Positions 8,701 to 17,280 are shown, counted from the first letter of the stretch. The stretch: 57,220 bases of DNA from Ruminococcus flavefaciens MA2007 (GCF_000621845.1 NZ_JHXF01000023.1:1-57220); one strand, 5' to 3'. The notes: generated by a model not told the origin, from the sequence alone. Program-made: numbers and translations.

Positions 8701-9442
8701 CTATAACGGTATAAACGGTTATAACAACTGCAATGTTTATACTCCTTATAATTATGATCCGAACAAGAAGTACAACATATTCTATCTCATGCACGGCGGC
8801 AGCGAGAACGAGAACACTTTGATCTCCCAGAACGATACAATGATCCAGAATATGCTGGACAACATGATCATGAACGGCGAGCTTGAACCTCTTATCGTTG
8901 TATTCCCGACATTCAACAAGACAGAAGCTGGCAAGTTCTACAGCGAGTTCCGTCAGAGCTTAGTTCCTTTCATTGAGGGTAAGTACTCAACATACGCAAA
9001 TAAGGACACTTCTGCTGAGTCACTCAAGGCTTCAAGAATGCACAGAGCATACGGCGGCTTCTCAATGGGTTCTGTATCAACATGGGCTGTATTCGAGAAC
9101 TGCCTCGACATCGTTGGCTACTTCATGCCTCTCAGCGGCGACCACTGGAACGGCAACTCCGCATATGACAAGGCTAAGAGTCTGGCAAACGCTGTTGACA
9201 AGTCAGGCTACAAGACAAACGAGTACTTCATCTTCGCTTCAACAGGTTCAGATGATATCGCTTATCCTAACGTAAATCCTCAGGTCGAGGAAATGAAGAA
9301 GATGAGCCAGTTCGTATTCACATCAGACTTCTCCAAGGGTAACTTCTACTTCATGGTTGCTCCCGGAAAGACACACTGGTGGGGATATGTAAGACACTAT
9401 GTTTACGACTCTCTCCCATACTTCTTCCACGAGGGACAGTAA
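5768..9442 (+). CDS. Cellulosomal xylanase-esterase: GH11-CBM22-GH10-dockerin-CE1
   Basis: About 1224 residues, secreted. Modules in order: signal peptide (1-35); GH11 endoxylanase (about 38-235) with Glu126 in PLMEYYIVEGWG and Glu227 in NIEGYRSNG; Thr-rich linker; CBM22 xylan-binding module (about 265-420); GH10 endoxylanase (about 440-800) with acid/base Glu602 in YDVCNELF and nucleophile Glu713 in VTELDIT; linker; type I dockerin (about 835-910, GDSNKDSGVDMGDVVLIMQ and a second half ending LQRYLLGLIKSLP); Thr linker; CE1 esterase (about 945-1224) with Ser1099 in GGFSMG, TGSDDIA and HWW. CE1 enzymes release ferulic or acetyl esters, so the protein should both cut the xylan chain and debranch it. 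The start at 5768 fits AGTGAGG 10 nt upstream better than the ATG at 5759. XynE of R. flavefaciens, as I recall it, also pairs GH11 with a CE1-type esterase. Confidence 0.93.
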   Translation: MRKGTFKKIVSAGITAMMVAASVPSVPAAVVHGADQQTRGNIGGFDYEMWNQNGQGQVSMNPGAGSFTCSWSNIENFLARMGKNYDSQKKNYKSFGNIILTYDVEYTPRGNSYMCVYGWTRNPLMEYYIVEGWGDWRPPGNGAENKGTVTLNGNTYDIAKTMRYNQPSLDGTATFPQYWSIRQTSGSRNNTTNYMQGTIDVSKHFDAWSQKGLDMSGTLYEVSLNIEGYRSNGSANVKKITVGSGSPSPSETTTTTPTQTVKADGDGNYFTSTFESGAGDWSGRGSASVDTDSSNYYDGSKSLLVSGRESEWNGCAIPLDPSAFVPGNTYSFSAAVMQKSGGSSTIQMSLQQGDGNSASYTKIADCDTKSGEWTKIENTEFTIPDNSVDLILYIETPESSGDLCNFYVDAVQVSEKGKKSAVVTGQGKVDTTSAPDDTPKTTGKNYKGVRAHQNLTYNYEKGGNGFKDYMGPYFRLGTSVSGYEIGNSQAQQFIKKNYNSITCENEMKPDSIVKGVNGDEVQISLQSANSILKFAEQNGIGVRGHTFVWYSQTPEFLFKDNGSYVSKDRMNKRLESMIKNTFSQLKSNYPKLQVHSYDVCNELFENDGGGMRNWSKWKDVYGAGNYDFVVNAFKYARKYAPSETKLYLNDYNEYMSKKTNDLVNMAKNVMKEGDYIDGIGMQAHLAASYPSASEFETAVKQFESLGLDVQVTELDITRNQSNQGELYTQIFEVCMRHAKNISTVTLWGTTDERSWRKSENGGSPLPFSNYQPKSFYNDIIALTKKIDPPNYDDDEEEVVTTTATTTTAPPVNVTTTTTAPPAPAKDLKEILNEKVSIWGDSNKDSGVDMGDVVLIMQSLANPDKYQMSEQGRFNADVAEAGNGITAQDALILQRYLLGLIKSLPASYADQIKTVTTEATTTKATTTSTTTTTTTKATTTTTTTQPKSNFNYNGNVQFKEAPGNYFNGCQQQGKVTKESYNGINGYNNCNVYTPYNYDPNKKYNIFYLMHGGSENENTLISQNDTMIQNMLDNMIMNGELEPLIVVFPTFNKTEAGKFYSEFRQSLVPFIEGKYSTYANKDTSAESLKASRMHRAYGGFSMGSVSTWAVFENCLDIVGYFMPLSGDHWNGNSAYDKAKSLANAVDKSGYKTNEYFIFASTGSDDIAYPNVNPQVEEMKKMSQFVFTSDFSKGNFYFMVAPGKTHWWGYVRHYVYDSLPYFFHEGQ

Positions 9443-9481
9443 ATATCAGAGAATTCTTCATAATTTAAAACTTTCTACGGA

Positions 9482-9508
9482 AAAACCGAGGCTTTTGTCC
9501 TCGGTTTT
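9482..9508 (+). terminator. Terminator of the xylanase-esterase gene
   Basis: AAAACCGAGG (9482-9491) pairs with CCTCGGTTTT (9499-9508) around a 7-nt loop, followed by TT. It lies 40 nt after the stop codon. Confidence 0.88.
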
Positions 9509-9530
9509 TTCTATATTATAAAAAATAGAA

Positions 9531-9670
9531 AGTTTTTCGCCGCGAATGTTGCTCTTTTCATGATTATATGCTATAAGCGCGGAGCCCGCGCAGCCTTTTT
9601 CGCGCTATAAATATTAAAATCGGTAGTTTTTCGCCGCGAATGTTGCTCTTTTCATGATTATATGTTATAA
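9531..9670 (+). repeat. Duplicated 46-bp promoter-bearing segment
   Basis: Two 46-bp copies, 9531-9576 and 9625-9670, differ at one base. Each carries TTGCTC followed 17 bp later by a -10 region. Between them is a GC-rich hairpin GCGCGG/CCGCGC (9577-9591) followed by T-rich sequence. Confidence 0.85.
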
Positions 9671-9671
9671 T
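9643..9671 (+). promoter_or_regulatory. Promoter in the downstream repeat copy
   Basis: TTGCTC (9643-9648), a 17-bp spacer and TATAAT (9666-9671). The upstream copy has TATAAG instead, so the downstream one is probably the working promoter of the next gene. Confidence 0.7.
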
Positions 9672-9723
9672 ATACGCAAGCAGAGGAATTCTGCTAATAA
9701 TAATGAAATGGCAGGTGAACACA

Positions 9724-12312
9724 ATGAAGTTCAAAAAGTTTGCGGCTGCTGTTATTGCAGCGGCAACGGCAATTATCCCTCTCTCTTCAGATATTTCGGC
9801 AGCACTTCCCTCTTCTGCTGTTTATGCTGCTGAACACGCTACGGGAGCCGCTCTCCCCGAGTGGATACCTCAGAGCTTTGAATCTGCTCTGGATTTCCGC
9901 AATACCTACGGCGCTACTCATGTACAAGACGGACTTATATGCATTGTTTTCAGAGAGCAATATGAAAAAGTTCCCGAGGGCGAACCTCAGGGAGTTCTCA
10001 GATACGATATCAGAACTACCGAGAACATGATGAATGAGCTGTTCCACAAGACATACGCTGATGAAAACAGCAGGGACTGCTATGAAGTCGTTGTATATTA
10101 TGCTCCGCAGAAGCAGGGCAATTTTGAAGCAGCACTGGTCGATACATGGATAAAGTCATCTGAGCTCGACCTTGGCTACAATCACGCTATAGCTCATTAT
10201 TCGTTCTCTATAGGCGAGGAAAACGAAATAACCGAGACAGATATTTACAGCTGGCTTCCCGACAGCTATACGGAGTTCTATGACTATGCCGAAAAGAACG
10301 GCTCTGTTTCCGTAAAAGACGAGTTCGTTGTGTTCTGCATCAACGATACAGCAGGCATAAGATATCAGTGGGAGGAAACGTCGGACGACTATAGTACCTA
10401 TTTCCAGCGCTATACTTCAAGCTACTGCTCAAGGGAGACTGCTCAGCCTCTTGCAGGCGGTCAGACGCCTCATATGGAGGTCTACAAAGCCGTAAAGGAC
10501 GGAAAAGCACTGATAAAGTGGAGCTTTGTCCCATATGACGATGAGCTGAAGCTTCAATCAACAAAAAATCTTTTCGCGGACGCTGCTGTATCTGATAACG
10601 CTTCAAAGGTAACGCTAAGCAATAATTTTGTTAATAGCGGAGAATTCTCATACAATAATTACTCCATATACGGCACTGACGTGGCAATTTCGGGTGAGGA
10701 CGCATACAGTTCATATGCTGAACCAAAGTCCGAGGTCGTAACCTCACAGAAGGAGCTTACTGAATTTCTTTCCTCTTACCTTAACGAGACCGCTCTGAAA
10801 AAATTCGTGTCACAGTACAGCGAGAAATACTTTGAGAACAACGTTCTTATGCTGAATGCTTATCTCGACGAATACCACGGACGTGTATCGAGGTTCGGAC
10901 TTGACAGCATCTATCGTCCCAACGATATGCTCTATATAGACTACACTCCTATTATAAGCGGAGTACAGTCCAGAACATCATATCTCAGTATTCTTCAGCT
11001 GTCAATGCCAAAGAACGAATACAAGGACAATAAGGTTGAATGGAGCAAAGGCAGTGCACTCGCAGAAAACGTAAAGTGTATCACTTTCTATGATGAGGAC
11101 ACAGGTCAGCTTGTTGATATGAATAATGTTGACCTTTCCAAGCTCTTCGGTATAGAGATGAAGAATGTAGACGGTCAGAATCCTTATTACTGGGAAGTTA
11201 TCACCGCTGAATGGCTCTCCCTCAATATTGACGAAAATTACCTCCCGAAGGGGTATAAACTGTCAAAGAATAAGCCGATATATGTCGACAACAATGGCAA
11301 TAACACAGGCTATATCACGATCAGACTTACAAATAAGGAAAAAGTCAATGCAAAATACGCAATTGATAAGTACTCAACCATTACTAAGAATTTATTTACT
11401 GACGTATATACTACACTAAACGACTTCAAGCCTGCGGCAGTAAAAACACAGTCCGAGCTTAAAGAAATAATATCAAAGTATTTCTCGGAAGAGTATCAGG
11501 AAAAGATATTCGGAGCTTATGACGAAGCATTCTTCAAAAATAACGTTCTGCTCTTTGACTTGTGTTTTGACTCAACAGGCGGTCAGAAGGTCAGCATGAA
11601 TGATACTGTATTATCGGACAACAAGATAACCGTTTACTACAATAAGCCTGCTCCTGACTTCGGAATGTGCAATACCGATTTCTTATTTATATTGCAGGTT
11701 ACTGTTCCAAAGGACGAATATAACGGTCAGACAGCGGACTTCAAATGCATTGGAGACGCTAACGGCGACGGAGAATTCGGTATAGCCGATCTTGTTACGT
11801 TACAGAAATGGCTCCACAGCGGTTCAGACATCAAGCTTGATGACTGGAGAGCAGTTGATCTCTGCAAGGACGGTGCTGTTGATATATTCGACCTTGTTTC
11901 CATGAGGAAAAAGCTTATCAGGTTACACGATCTTGAGCCTCCGAAGAAATACCCTATCAATGTTCAGTATAAACGCTGTTATTGTACTCCCAGCTATAAC
12001 CGTGAGGGAAGTATAAGCTATCTGACAAGTGCAGAGAAAGTCGGGACACTCTTAAACAGCCAAGGCGAACCATACGATGATGAGTGGTTCAATACTCATA
12101 AGCTCATGGTCATTACTGTTACCGAATCAAGCGGCTCTATAAGACATGAAGTTACAGAGCTTACAGACCAATATGTCACTATCAACAGGCTATTAACTCA
12201 GGTAATGACCTGCGATATGGCTGAATGGAATATCTATCTTGAGCTTGACAAGGACGCAGTAATAAGAGATGATTTCAAGATAAACTGGATCGAAGTACAA
12301 AAGTTATATTAA
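9724..12312 (+). CDS. Large secreted dockerin protein with repeated domains of unknown function
   Basis: About 862 residues from the ATG at 9724, which has AGGTG 6 nt upstream; an ATG at 9703 lacks a ribosome site. A signal peptide (about 1-35) is clear. Three copies of a domain of roughly 100 residues can be aligned by eye: about 336-440 (SQKELTEFL...FENNVLML...LQLSMPKNEY), 571-673 (TQSELKEII...FKNNVLLF...LQVTVPKDEY) and a weaker one at about 768-860 after the dockerin (TSAEKVGTL...THKLMVI...). The dockerin (about 676-738, GDANGDGEFGIADLVTLQKW and VDLCKDGAVDIFDLVSMRKK) is internal. No catalytic motif of a known glycosidase, esterase or peptidase was recognised. It is probably a structural, binding or inhibitor-like cellulosome part. 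Confidence 0.75.
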   Translation: MKFKKFAAAVIAAATAIIPLSSDISAALPSSAVYAAEHATGAALPEWIPQSFESALDFRNTYGATHVQDGLICIVFREQYEKVPEGEPQGVLRYDIRTTENMMNELFHKTYADENSRDCYEVVVYYAPQKQGNFEAALVDTWIKSSELDLGYNHAIAHYSFSIGEENEITETDIYSWLPDSYTEFYDYAEKNGSVSVKDEFVVFCINDTAGIRYQWEETSDDYSTYFQRYTSSYCSRETAQPLAGGQTPHMEVYKAVKDGKALIKWSFVPYDDELKLQSTKNLFADAAVSDNASKVTLSNNFVNSGEFSYNNYSIYGTDVAISGEDAYSSYAEPKSEVVTSQKELTEFLSSYLNETALKKFVSQYSEKYFENNVLMLNAYLDEYHGRVSRFGLDSIYRPNDMLYIDYTPIISGVQSRTSYLSILQLSMPKNEYKDNKVEWSKGSALAENVKCITFYDEDTGQLVDMNNVDLSKLFGIEMKNVDGQNPYYWEVITAEWLSLNIDENYLPKGYKLSKNKPIYVDNNGNNTGYITIRLTNKEKVNAKYAIDKYSTITKNLFTDVYTTLNDFKPAAVKTQSELKEIISKYFSEEYQEKIFGAYDEAFFKNNVLLFDLCFDSTGGQKVSMNDTVLSDNKITVYYNKPAPDFGMCNTDFLFILQVTVPKDEYNGQTADFKCIGDANGDGEFGIADLVTLQKWLHSGSDIKLDDWRAVDLCKDGAVDIFDLVSMRKKLIRLHDLEPPKKYPINVQYKRCYCTPSYNREGSISYLTSAEKVGTLLNSQGEPYDDEWFNTHKLMVITVTESSGSIRHEVTELTDQYVTINRLLTQVMTCDMAEWNIYLELDKDAVIRDDFKINWIEVQKLY

Positions 12313-12319
12313 TAATATT

Positions 12320-12350
12320 AAAGGCTGTACAGATTTTCTGTACAGCCTTT
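12320..12350. terminator. Convergent, probably bidirectional terminator
   Basis: A perfect 14-bp stem, AAAGGCTGTACAGA (12320-12333) with TCTGTACAGCCTTT (12337-12350), 3-nt loop, followed on the plus strand by GTTTTTT. It lies between two convergent genes. Confidence 0.88.
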
Positions 12351-12355
12351 GTTTT

Positions 12356-13504
12356 TTATTTGCTTATGATAGCCTTTCTCATAAGAACAAGATCGTAAAT
12401 ATCAAGCTTTTCGTCCTTGGTGTAGTCAGCTGCCTTCCAGCTTTTCAGCTCTGCGCTCTTGTCGCCCAGAAGCCATTTCTGGAAGAGAAGAAGGTCAGTT
12501 ACATTGAACTCGCCGTCCATGTTCACGTCGCCTGCCAGGTCATCAACAGGATCAACATGACTTTCATCAAATACCATTTTTGCATTTTTAAGGAACGGAT
12601 CATCTGAGGGCTTCTTTACCTTTTCCCATGTATCTTTGCTGCCGTAGAAAGTAATAGTAGCCTGAGCCTTATTATCAGCAAACGCCATATCGTCGATAGA
12701 TGTCAGCTTGCCCGAGATCTTAAGGTCTGTCAGCTTATCACAGCCGTCAAAAGCCATACTTCCTATCTCGGTAACGCCGTTGAGCTCTACCGATTTAAGC
12801 TCGGAGCAGAAGAAGAACACATTGTCTTTAAGCACTGTTACACTTGACGGTACAATAACAGATGTGATATCCATATTGCGCTGGAATGCGCCCGAAGCTA
12901 TATATTTAATATCTGAACCCAACTTTACATCGCCCTTGCACTTGTCACCGTCAAGAAGTGCGCCGTTTACGACTACCAGTGGTGACTTCTCACGCTGTGC
13001 GGCTATCCACGGTGTATCCTCAAACACCTTCGTATTCCATTCAATTATATGGTCAGGGAACTCAACTTTCTCCAGTGATTTACAGTACTCAAATGCTCTG
13101 ATACCAACCTTTTCAACGCTGTCAGGTATAGTTACCGATGTAAGATCAGGGCAGTTGTTGAATGCATAGTGACCTATTTCCTTGACTGAATTAGGAATAG
13201 TAACGCTTTTTATCTTGCTTATCTGGAATGCATACATTCCGATAACTGTAACGGGCACACCGTCGATACTTGCAGGTATCTCTACTGAAGTAGCTGACTT
13301 ATCGCACAAAGTAATCTCAACATGGTCGGAATACTTCTTGTAAGTAAGCGCACCTGACTTGCCCTCATTACCTGTTTCTTCTGCATATGCACTGAGTACA
13401 GGAGCTGAAATTGCTCCTCTCTGAGACGGCAGAGAAATACCTGCTGTCATAGTTACTGCGGCAATAAATGCTGCTGCCTTTAAAGTTTTTTTCTTGTTGT
13501 TCAT
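12356..13504 (-). CDS. Secreted BspA-like LRR protein with C-terminal dockerin
   Basis: 382 residues. Signal peptide (about 1-42), then BspA / LRR_5 repeats (about 60-310), for example IPNSVKEIGHYAFNNCPDL and IPDSVEKVGIRAFEYCKSL. A type I dockerin forms the last 60 residues (GDVNMDGEFNVTDLLLFQKW, then DYTKDEKLDIYDLVLMRKAI). This dockerin has the LxxFQKWLL / LMRKAI pattern of the protein at 9724, not the IMQxLANPDKY pattern of the xylanase, so it probably docks to a different cohesin. The ribosome site AGGAGGGG is 7 nt before the ATG. A surface or scaffold-attached binding protein is likely. Confidence 0.87.
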   Translation of the reverse strand: MNNKKKTLKAAAFIAAVTMTAGISLPSQRGAISAPVLSAYAEETGNEGKSGALTYKKYSDHVEITLCDKSATSVEIPASIDGVPVTVIGMYAFQISKIKSVTIPNSVKEIGHYAFNNCPDLTSVTIPDSVEKVGIRAFEYCKSLEKVEFPDHIIEWNTKVFEDTPWIAAQREKSPLVVVNGALLDGDKCKGDVKLGSDIKYIASGAFQRNMDITSVIVPSSVTVLKDNVFFFCSELKSVELNGVTEIGSMAFDGCDKLTDLKISGKLTSIDDMAFADNKAQATITFYGSKDTWEKVKKPSDDPFLKNAKMVFDESHVDPVDDLAGDVNMDGEFNVTDLLLFQKWLLGDKSAELKSWKAADYTKDEKLDIYDLVLMRKAIISK

Positions 13505-13541
13505 AAATAACCCCTCCTGTTATTATGATTATTATCAAGAC

Positions 13542-13596
13542 ACATCTGAAACAGATGTATTGATTACATTTTACCATATAAAAACAAAAATGGCAA
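13542..13596 (-). promoter_or_regulatory. Promoter and leader hairpin of the small LRR-dockerin gene
   Basis: On the minus strand -35 TTGCCA (13591-13596), a 17-bp spacer and -10 TAAAAT (13568-13573). The leader contains a 7-bp hairpin ACATCTG/CAGATGT (13542-13558). Confidence 0.65.
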
Positions 13597-13630
13597 TACC
13601 CAAGTCATTAACGAATTATTAATTATAAGG

Positions 13631-13658
13631 AAAGCCGCCAATGTAACTCGGCGGCTTT
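13631..13658 (-). terminator. Terminator of the GntR-ABC operon
   Basis: A 9-bp stem, AAAGCCGCC (13631-13639) with GGCGGCTTT (13650-13658), just past the permease stop. The tail on the minus strand is only moderately T-rich (CCTTATAATT). Confidence 0.6.
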
Positions 13659-13667
13659 ATCATGGAT

Positions 13668-16004
13668 TTATTTACTGTAGCTTTGTTCGTAATAAAGGTC
13701 GGGATCGTATTCCTCCCCTGTTTTGTTATCTACTATCTTGATAGAATCCCTTGCCTTTTCTATCATCACATCGTTTCCTGTTCGGTCAGTGATAAATAGG
13801 GTTATAGAGCCTATCTGCACCTCTGCAAGCACCTTTTCTCCTGTTACTACAGGAGTAGCTGCTTCCAGAAGAGTTTCTACCGCATCGGTGTTGGCAAACT
13901 CAAAATGCTTCTTTTTGCCGTAGTGAATATAGCTACGTCCTCTGTAAAGTCTGAGGTTGAAAACGGAATCCAGCTTTATGCATTCGTTTGTATAGTTGTC
14001 ATAATCAGAAGGTTCGTTATAGCTGAAGTCATTAGTGTAATTATAATTCTTGAAATACATCAGTGGGAATACATATTCACGCGCAGGAGATACTGTAACA
14101 GGGCTCGAATAGGTATCAATTTCATCAAGAAGCTCGCTGCCCGTCTTTTTGTACGCGATATTATGCTCGTCCATGAAGCGTAAAGACTCATGGCAGGCAG
14201 AATTGATTATAATATCGCCTATATAGCTGTAAAACTCCGCGTTCTTGAACTCCTCCGCTGTCATTGCGGTATAATCCCTGCGGATAGCCTCGGCAAGCTC
14301 TTTTCCCTCTTCAACTGACAGTTCGATACTCTTGGATACATCCAACTTATCTCTAAATTCAAAATTACAGTAATCAGCATGACTTTCATCGATGTAATCT
14401 ATGGGATCGCCTTCTCTTCTCAGGCTGTTATAATAAATTTCTTTTGTTTTGTTCTCTGCGAATTCTTTATCTGTATATATATCGCAGCTTATATCTGTGA
14501 GCATTTCAGAAGGAACTTTATACTGACGAACAATAGCTGAACCGCCCTTTGTGTAGTATATCATTCTTATATCCGCTATATCCAAATCATAATTTTTTTT
14601 CTTTGTTTCGCTATAAAGTCTGTCATCATCACTTAATCTGTAATCTGATAGAACATAGCTGTATTTATCAGGCTCAAAATGGCGGTCTATAATTTCCCTG
14701 TTAAGCCTTATAGCGTCATCAATTATCTTCTTGTCATGGAGAATAACAGCATTGTCTGCCATATCATATCCCCATATCTCTATCTCAATATCACTGACCA
14801 ATAAAGACGAGGGGATATATTTTGCTCTGCCAAGACCGTCTGTAAGCTCAATGACCTTGATAATGCCTATAACAGCTGCGCTTGCAGCGGCAAAGCTTAT
14901 GATAGCCGTCCAGAAGCGCTTGAAGCCGCGGCGTCTTATGACCTCCATAACGAACCAGATTATACCGCTGATTATAAGCGCTGCTATAAGTCCGCTCTTA
15001 ATCGCAGTCATCTTCATTATTGTAACAATACTGTAAACCGCTGCCGACATGATGATGTAATAAAATGCTTTGTAAACATAGGGCTTTGAAACGTCCTCTG
15101 CCTTGCGGTGCTTGTAAAGCAGGAATGTAATTGCAATTATCACCGCAATAAAAATGAGACTTCTTATAATGAAGTTGAAATACATGGAATCCATGAATGT
15201 ATACTCGGTCAAATCATATACTGCTCCGCTTGATATATAAGAATGAGGCATATAATAATCATCAAGATAAGTTATAAAAAATCCCAATACGCCTATCGGG
15301 CTTGTGGTAAAGAAAGTATAATTCTTGGTGACAGAGCTTTCAGTCAGTCCGAAATGTGCCGCTGAAACGATATTACCCCATGTAATATAAATGAACAGAG
15401 GAATCATTACATTTACAGCTGCTATGCTGAACAGTGCCTCGAAGGTGCTGCCTGCAAAGGTAATGGCAAATACAGAGATAGTATACAGCAATATCAGTCC
15501 AATTATCATGATAAAGAATATCCTTACCATATCATAGATATAATCCATCACATAGTCCATTTCAACGCAGCACGAACCGATAAGGAGCACTATCAGGGCA
15601 ACTATTCCGCCTATAAGGAAAGGTACGACATAGGTGATAAGTCCTGAGGAATAATCCGCAAAGAAGCGCTGACGGTTGTTCAACGGAAGCGAATAGTTCA
15701 TATCCACAATGGATTTATTGTAAAGATAGCGGAAATTGACCATAGGAACTACAAAGCCCATTCCTATACTGAGAAACAGTGCGATGACTGCAATAATTGC
15801 AAAGGGTATAGAATCGGTACGGTCAAAGATCTGGTTGTTTTGCAGATGTGTCTCCCATATAAGTATTCCCGCAAATACAGGCAGACAGAAGAGCTGGAAT
15901 ACGATATTGGTGATAAACAGCTTCATATCCTCTGAAAATTTGCTTTTGAAGCGCACAGAGAAGAAGCCTTTCTTTTTATTCTCCGATGTTGTCGCTGCTG
16001 TCAT
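13668..16004 (-). CDS. ABC transporter permease, multi-spanning
   Basis: About 778 residues. Hydrophobic segments are grouped at about 30-75 and 105-235, around 280-305, and at about 325-405, suggesting some ten membrane spans. A large polar C-terminal part (about 410-778) is probably extracytoplasmic. No substrate-specific motif was recognised. The ATG at 16004 is chosen because GGAGGTG lies 7 nt upstream, inside the end of the ATPase gene; the two genes overlap by 29 nt and are surely co-translated. With the GntR regulator and ATPase it forms a YtrABC-like unit, a type often induced by cell-wall-active agents. That function is inferred only from the arrangement. Confidence 0.75.
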   Translation of the reverse strand: MTAATTSENKKKGFFSVRFKSKFSEDMKLFITNIVFQLFCLPVFAGILIWETHLQNNQIFDRTDSIPFAIIAVIALFLSIGMGFVVPMVNFRYLYNKSIVDMNYSLPLNNRQRFFADYSSGLITYVVPFLIGGIVALIVLLIGSCCVEMDYVMDYIYDMVRIFFIMIIGLILLYTISVFAITFAGSTFEALFSIAAVNVMIPLFIYITWGNIVSAAHFGLTESSVTKNYTFFTTSPIGVLGFFITYLDDYYMPHSYISSGAVYDLTEYTFMDSMYFNFIIRSLIFIAVIIAITFLLYKHRKAEDVSKPYVYKAFYYIIMSAAVYSIVTIMKMTAIKSGLIAALIISGIIWFVMEVIRRRGFKRFWTAIISFAAASAAVIGIIKVIELTDGLGRAKYIPSSLLVSDIEIEIWGYDMADNAVILHDKKIIDDAIRLNREIIDRHFEPDKYSYVLSDYRLSDDDRLYSETKKKNYDLDIADIRMIYYTKGGSAIVRQYKVPSEMLTDISCDIYTDKEFAENKTKEIYYNSLRREGDPIDYIDESHADYCNFEFRDKLDVSKSIELSVEEGKELAEAIRRDYTAMTAEEFKNAEFYSYIGDIIINSACHESLRFMDEHNIAYKKTGSELLDEIDTYSSPVTVSPAREYVFPLMYFKNYNYTNDFSYNEPSDYDNYTNECIKLDSVFNLRLYRGRSYIHYGKKKHFEFANTDAVETLLEAATPVVTGEKVLAEVQIGSITLFITDRTGNDVMIEKARDSIKIVDNKTGEEYDPDLYYEQSYSK

Positions 16005-16905
16005 AGCCGAGCACCTCCAGTTCATAGATAAATATTTCTTCAAGCGTGAGCGGTATGACCTCTGTCAGCATAGGACGCTTTGTAAGGAGAGAAGCTTTTA
16101 TTGCCTCTATATCGCCCTTTGCGATTATGAAGCATATACTCTGGCTCTGCTCATAATGGAGTATCTCGATTCCCTCCTGAGCGAAGTCCTCCTTGGTATA
16201 GCTCGGTACAGAGCCGTCCTCGTTTTTGTTGAATACCACCTGTATCTTGTGTACGCTGCCCTTAACATCGTCGATATCACGGGAGAATACTATCTTTCCG
16301 TTGTGTATCAATGCAGCCGTATCACAGACCTCGTTTATTTCCTTGAGGTTATGTGAGGATATAACTGTTGTAAGCTGACGGTCAAGCATTGCGTCAACAA
16401 GCATTTTCTTAACGATGATACGCATTGTGGGATCAAGTCCGTCAAATGCTTCGTCAAGAAGCAGATAATCGGTTCGGCAGGCAAGACCTATGATAACTAT
16501 CGCCTGTCGCTTCATGCCCTTTGAGAACGTATTTATCTTCTTATCAAGAGGAAGTCCCGTCTTTTTGCGCAGTGCTTCAAATATTTCATCAGAAAAATTG
16601 CTATAGTAGTTCTTGTAGTAGTTTTTCAGCTTTTTCAGCGTAAAAGCTCCGAACTGTACGGTCTCGTCATTAATGAAAAATACCTTCTGCTTTACGTCTG
16701 TATTATCAAAAACGCTTTCTCCGTCAACGAGGACTTCACCTGATTCGGGAGAATATATGCCAGATATAAGGCGAAGTATAGTGGATTTGCCTGCTCCGTT
16801 GGAGCCGAGAAGTCCGAATGCTGTACCTTTTTCGATTTTCAGGTCTACGGCGTCAAGAGCCGTATAGCTGTCGAATTTTTTTACTGTATTCTTTAGTTCG
16901 ATCAT
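15976..16905 (-). CDS. ABC transporter ATP-binding protein
   Basis: 309 residues. Walker A is GSNGAGKST (about 34-42), the signature is TFSKGMKRQ, and Walker B with the D-loop is LLLDEAFDGLDP. The last 80 residues, after the ATPase core, contain a variable region typical of ATPases in two-gene exporters. It pairs with the overlapping permease gene downstream and follows the GntR regulator by 6 nt. Direction of transport cannot be read directly; export is usual for this subtype. Confidence 0.92.
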   Translation of the reverse strand: MIELKNTVKKFDSYTALDAVDLKIEKGTAFGLLGSNGAGKSTILRLISGIYSPESGEVLVDGESVFDNTDVKQKVFFINDETVQFGAFTLKKLKNYYKNYYSNFSDEIFEALRKKTGLPLDKKINTFSKGMKRQAIVIIGLACRTDYLLLDEAFDGLDPTMRIIVKKMLVDAMLDRQLTTVISSHNLKEINEVCDTAALIHNGKIVFSRDIDDVKGSVHKIQVVFNKNEDGSVPSYTKEDFAQEGIEILHYEQSQSICFIIAKGDIEAIKASLLTKRPMLTEVIPLTLEEIFIYELEVLGYDSSDNIGE

Positions 16906-16911
16906 GCTTCA

Positions 16912-17280
16912 TCATTCCTTTCCGTATGAGAGATACAGATTATCTATCCTTGCTTTCAAATCCTCGGGAGATATCCCCTTTTCAAAGGCTTCATTCACAG
17001 TGGAATCAAAATCTGTCAGTACCTTTTTTCTGAACTCATCATAATTCTGAGCCGATACGAAGCTCCCCCGCCCCGGAACAGAGTATATCACACCGTTGCG
17101 CTCAAGCTCCTGATAAGCCTTGGACACTGTATTGGGGTTGACTCCTGTGGACTTCGCAAGGCTTCTTACGCTGGGAAGCTGATCATTCTCTGCAAGAGTA
17201 CCGTTTATGATGAGATTTACTATCTTATGATATATCTGCTCATAAATGGGTATCCTGCTCGTCAGGTCAATAGAAAACAT
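16912..17280 (-). CDS. GntR-family transcriptional regulator, YtrA subfamily
   Basis: 122 residues. An N-terminal winged helix (about 5-75: PIYEQIYHKIVNLIINGTL, LPSVRSLAKSTGVNPNTVSKAYQEL) is followed by a short C-terminal part of about 45 residues, the compact YtrA layout without a large ligand domain. It is the first gene of an operon with the ABC ATPase and permease. A 21-bp palindrome lies 24 nt upstream of the start, so it probably represses its own operon. Ribosome site AAAGGAGC precedes the ATG. Confidence 0.92.
   Translation of the reverse strand: MFSIDLTSRIPIYEQIYHKIVNLIINGTLAENDQLPSVRSLAKSTGVNPNTVSKAYQELERNGVIYSVPGRGSFVSAQNYDEFRKKVLTDFDSTVNEAFEKGISPEDLKARIDNLYLSYGKE

Noticed and set aside
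9577..9600. GC-rich hairpin GCGCGG/CCGCGC followed by T-rich DNA as a terminator
   Set aside because: It sits at the predicted start site of the upstream promoter copy and 70 nt after a better terminator, so it has no clear transcript to end.
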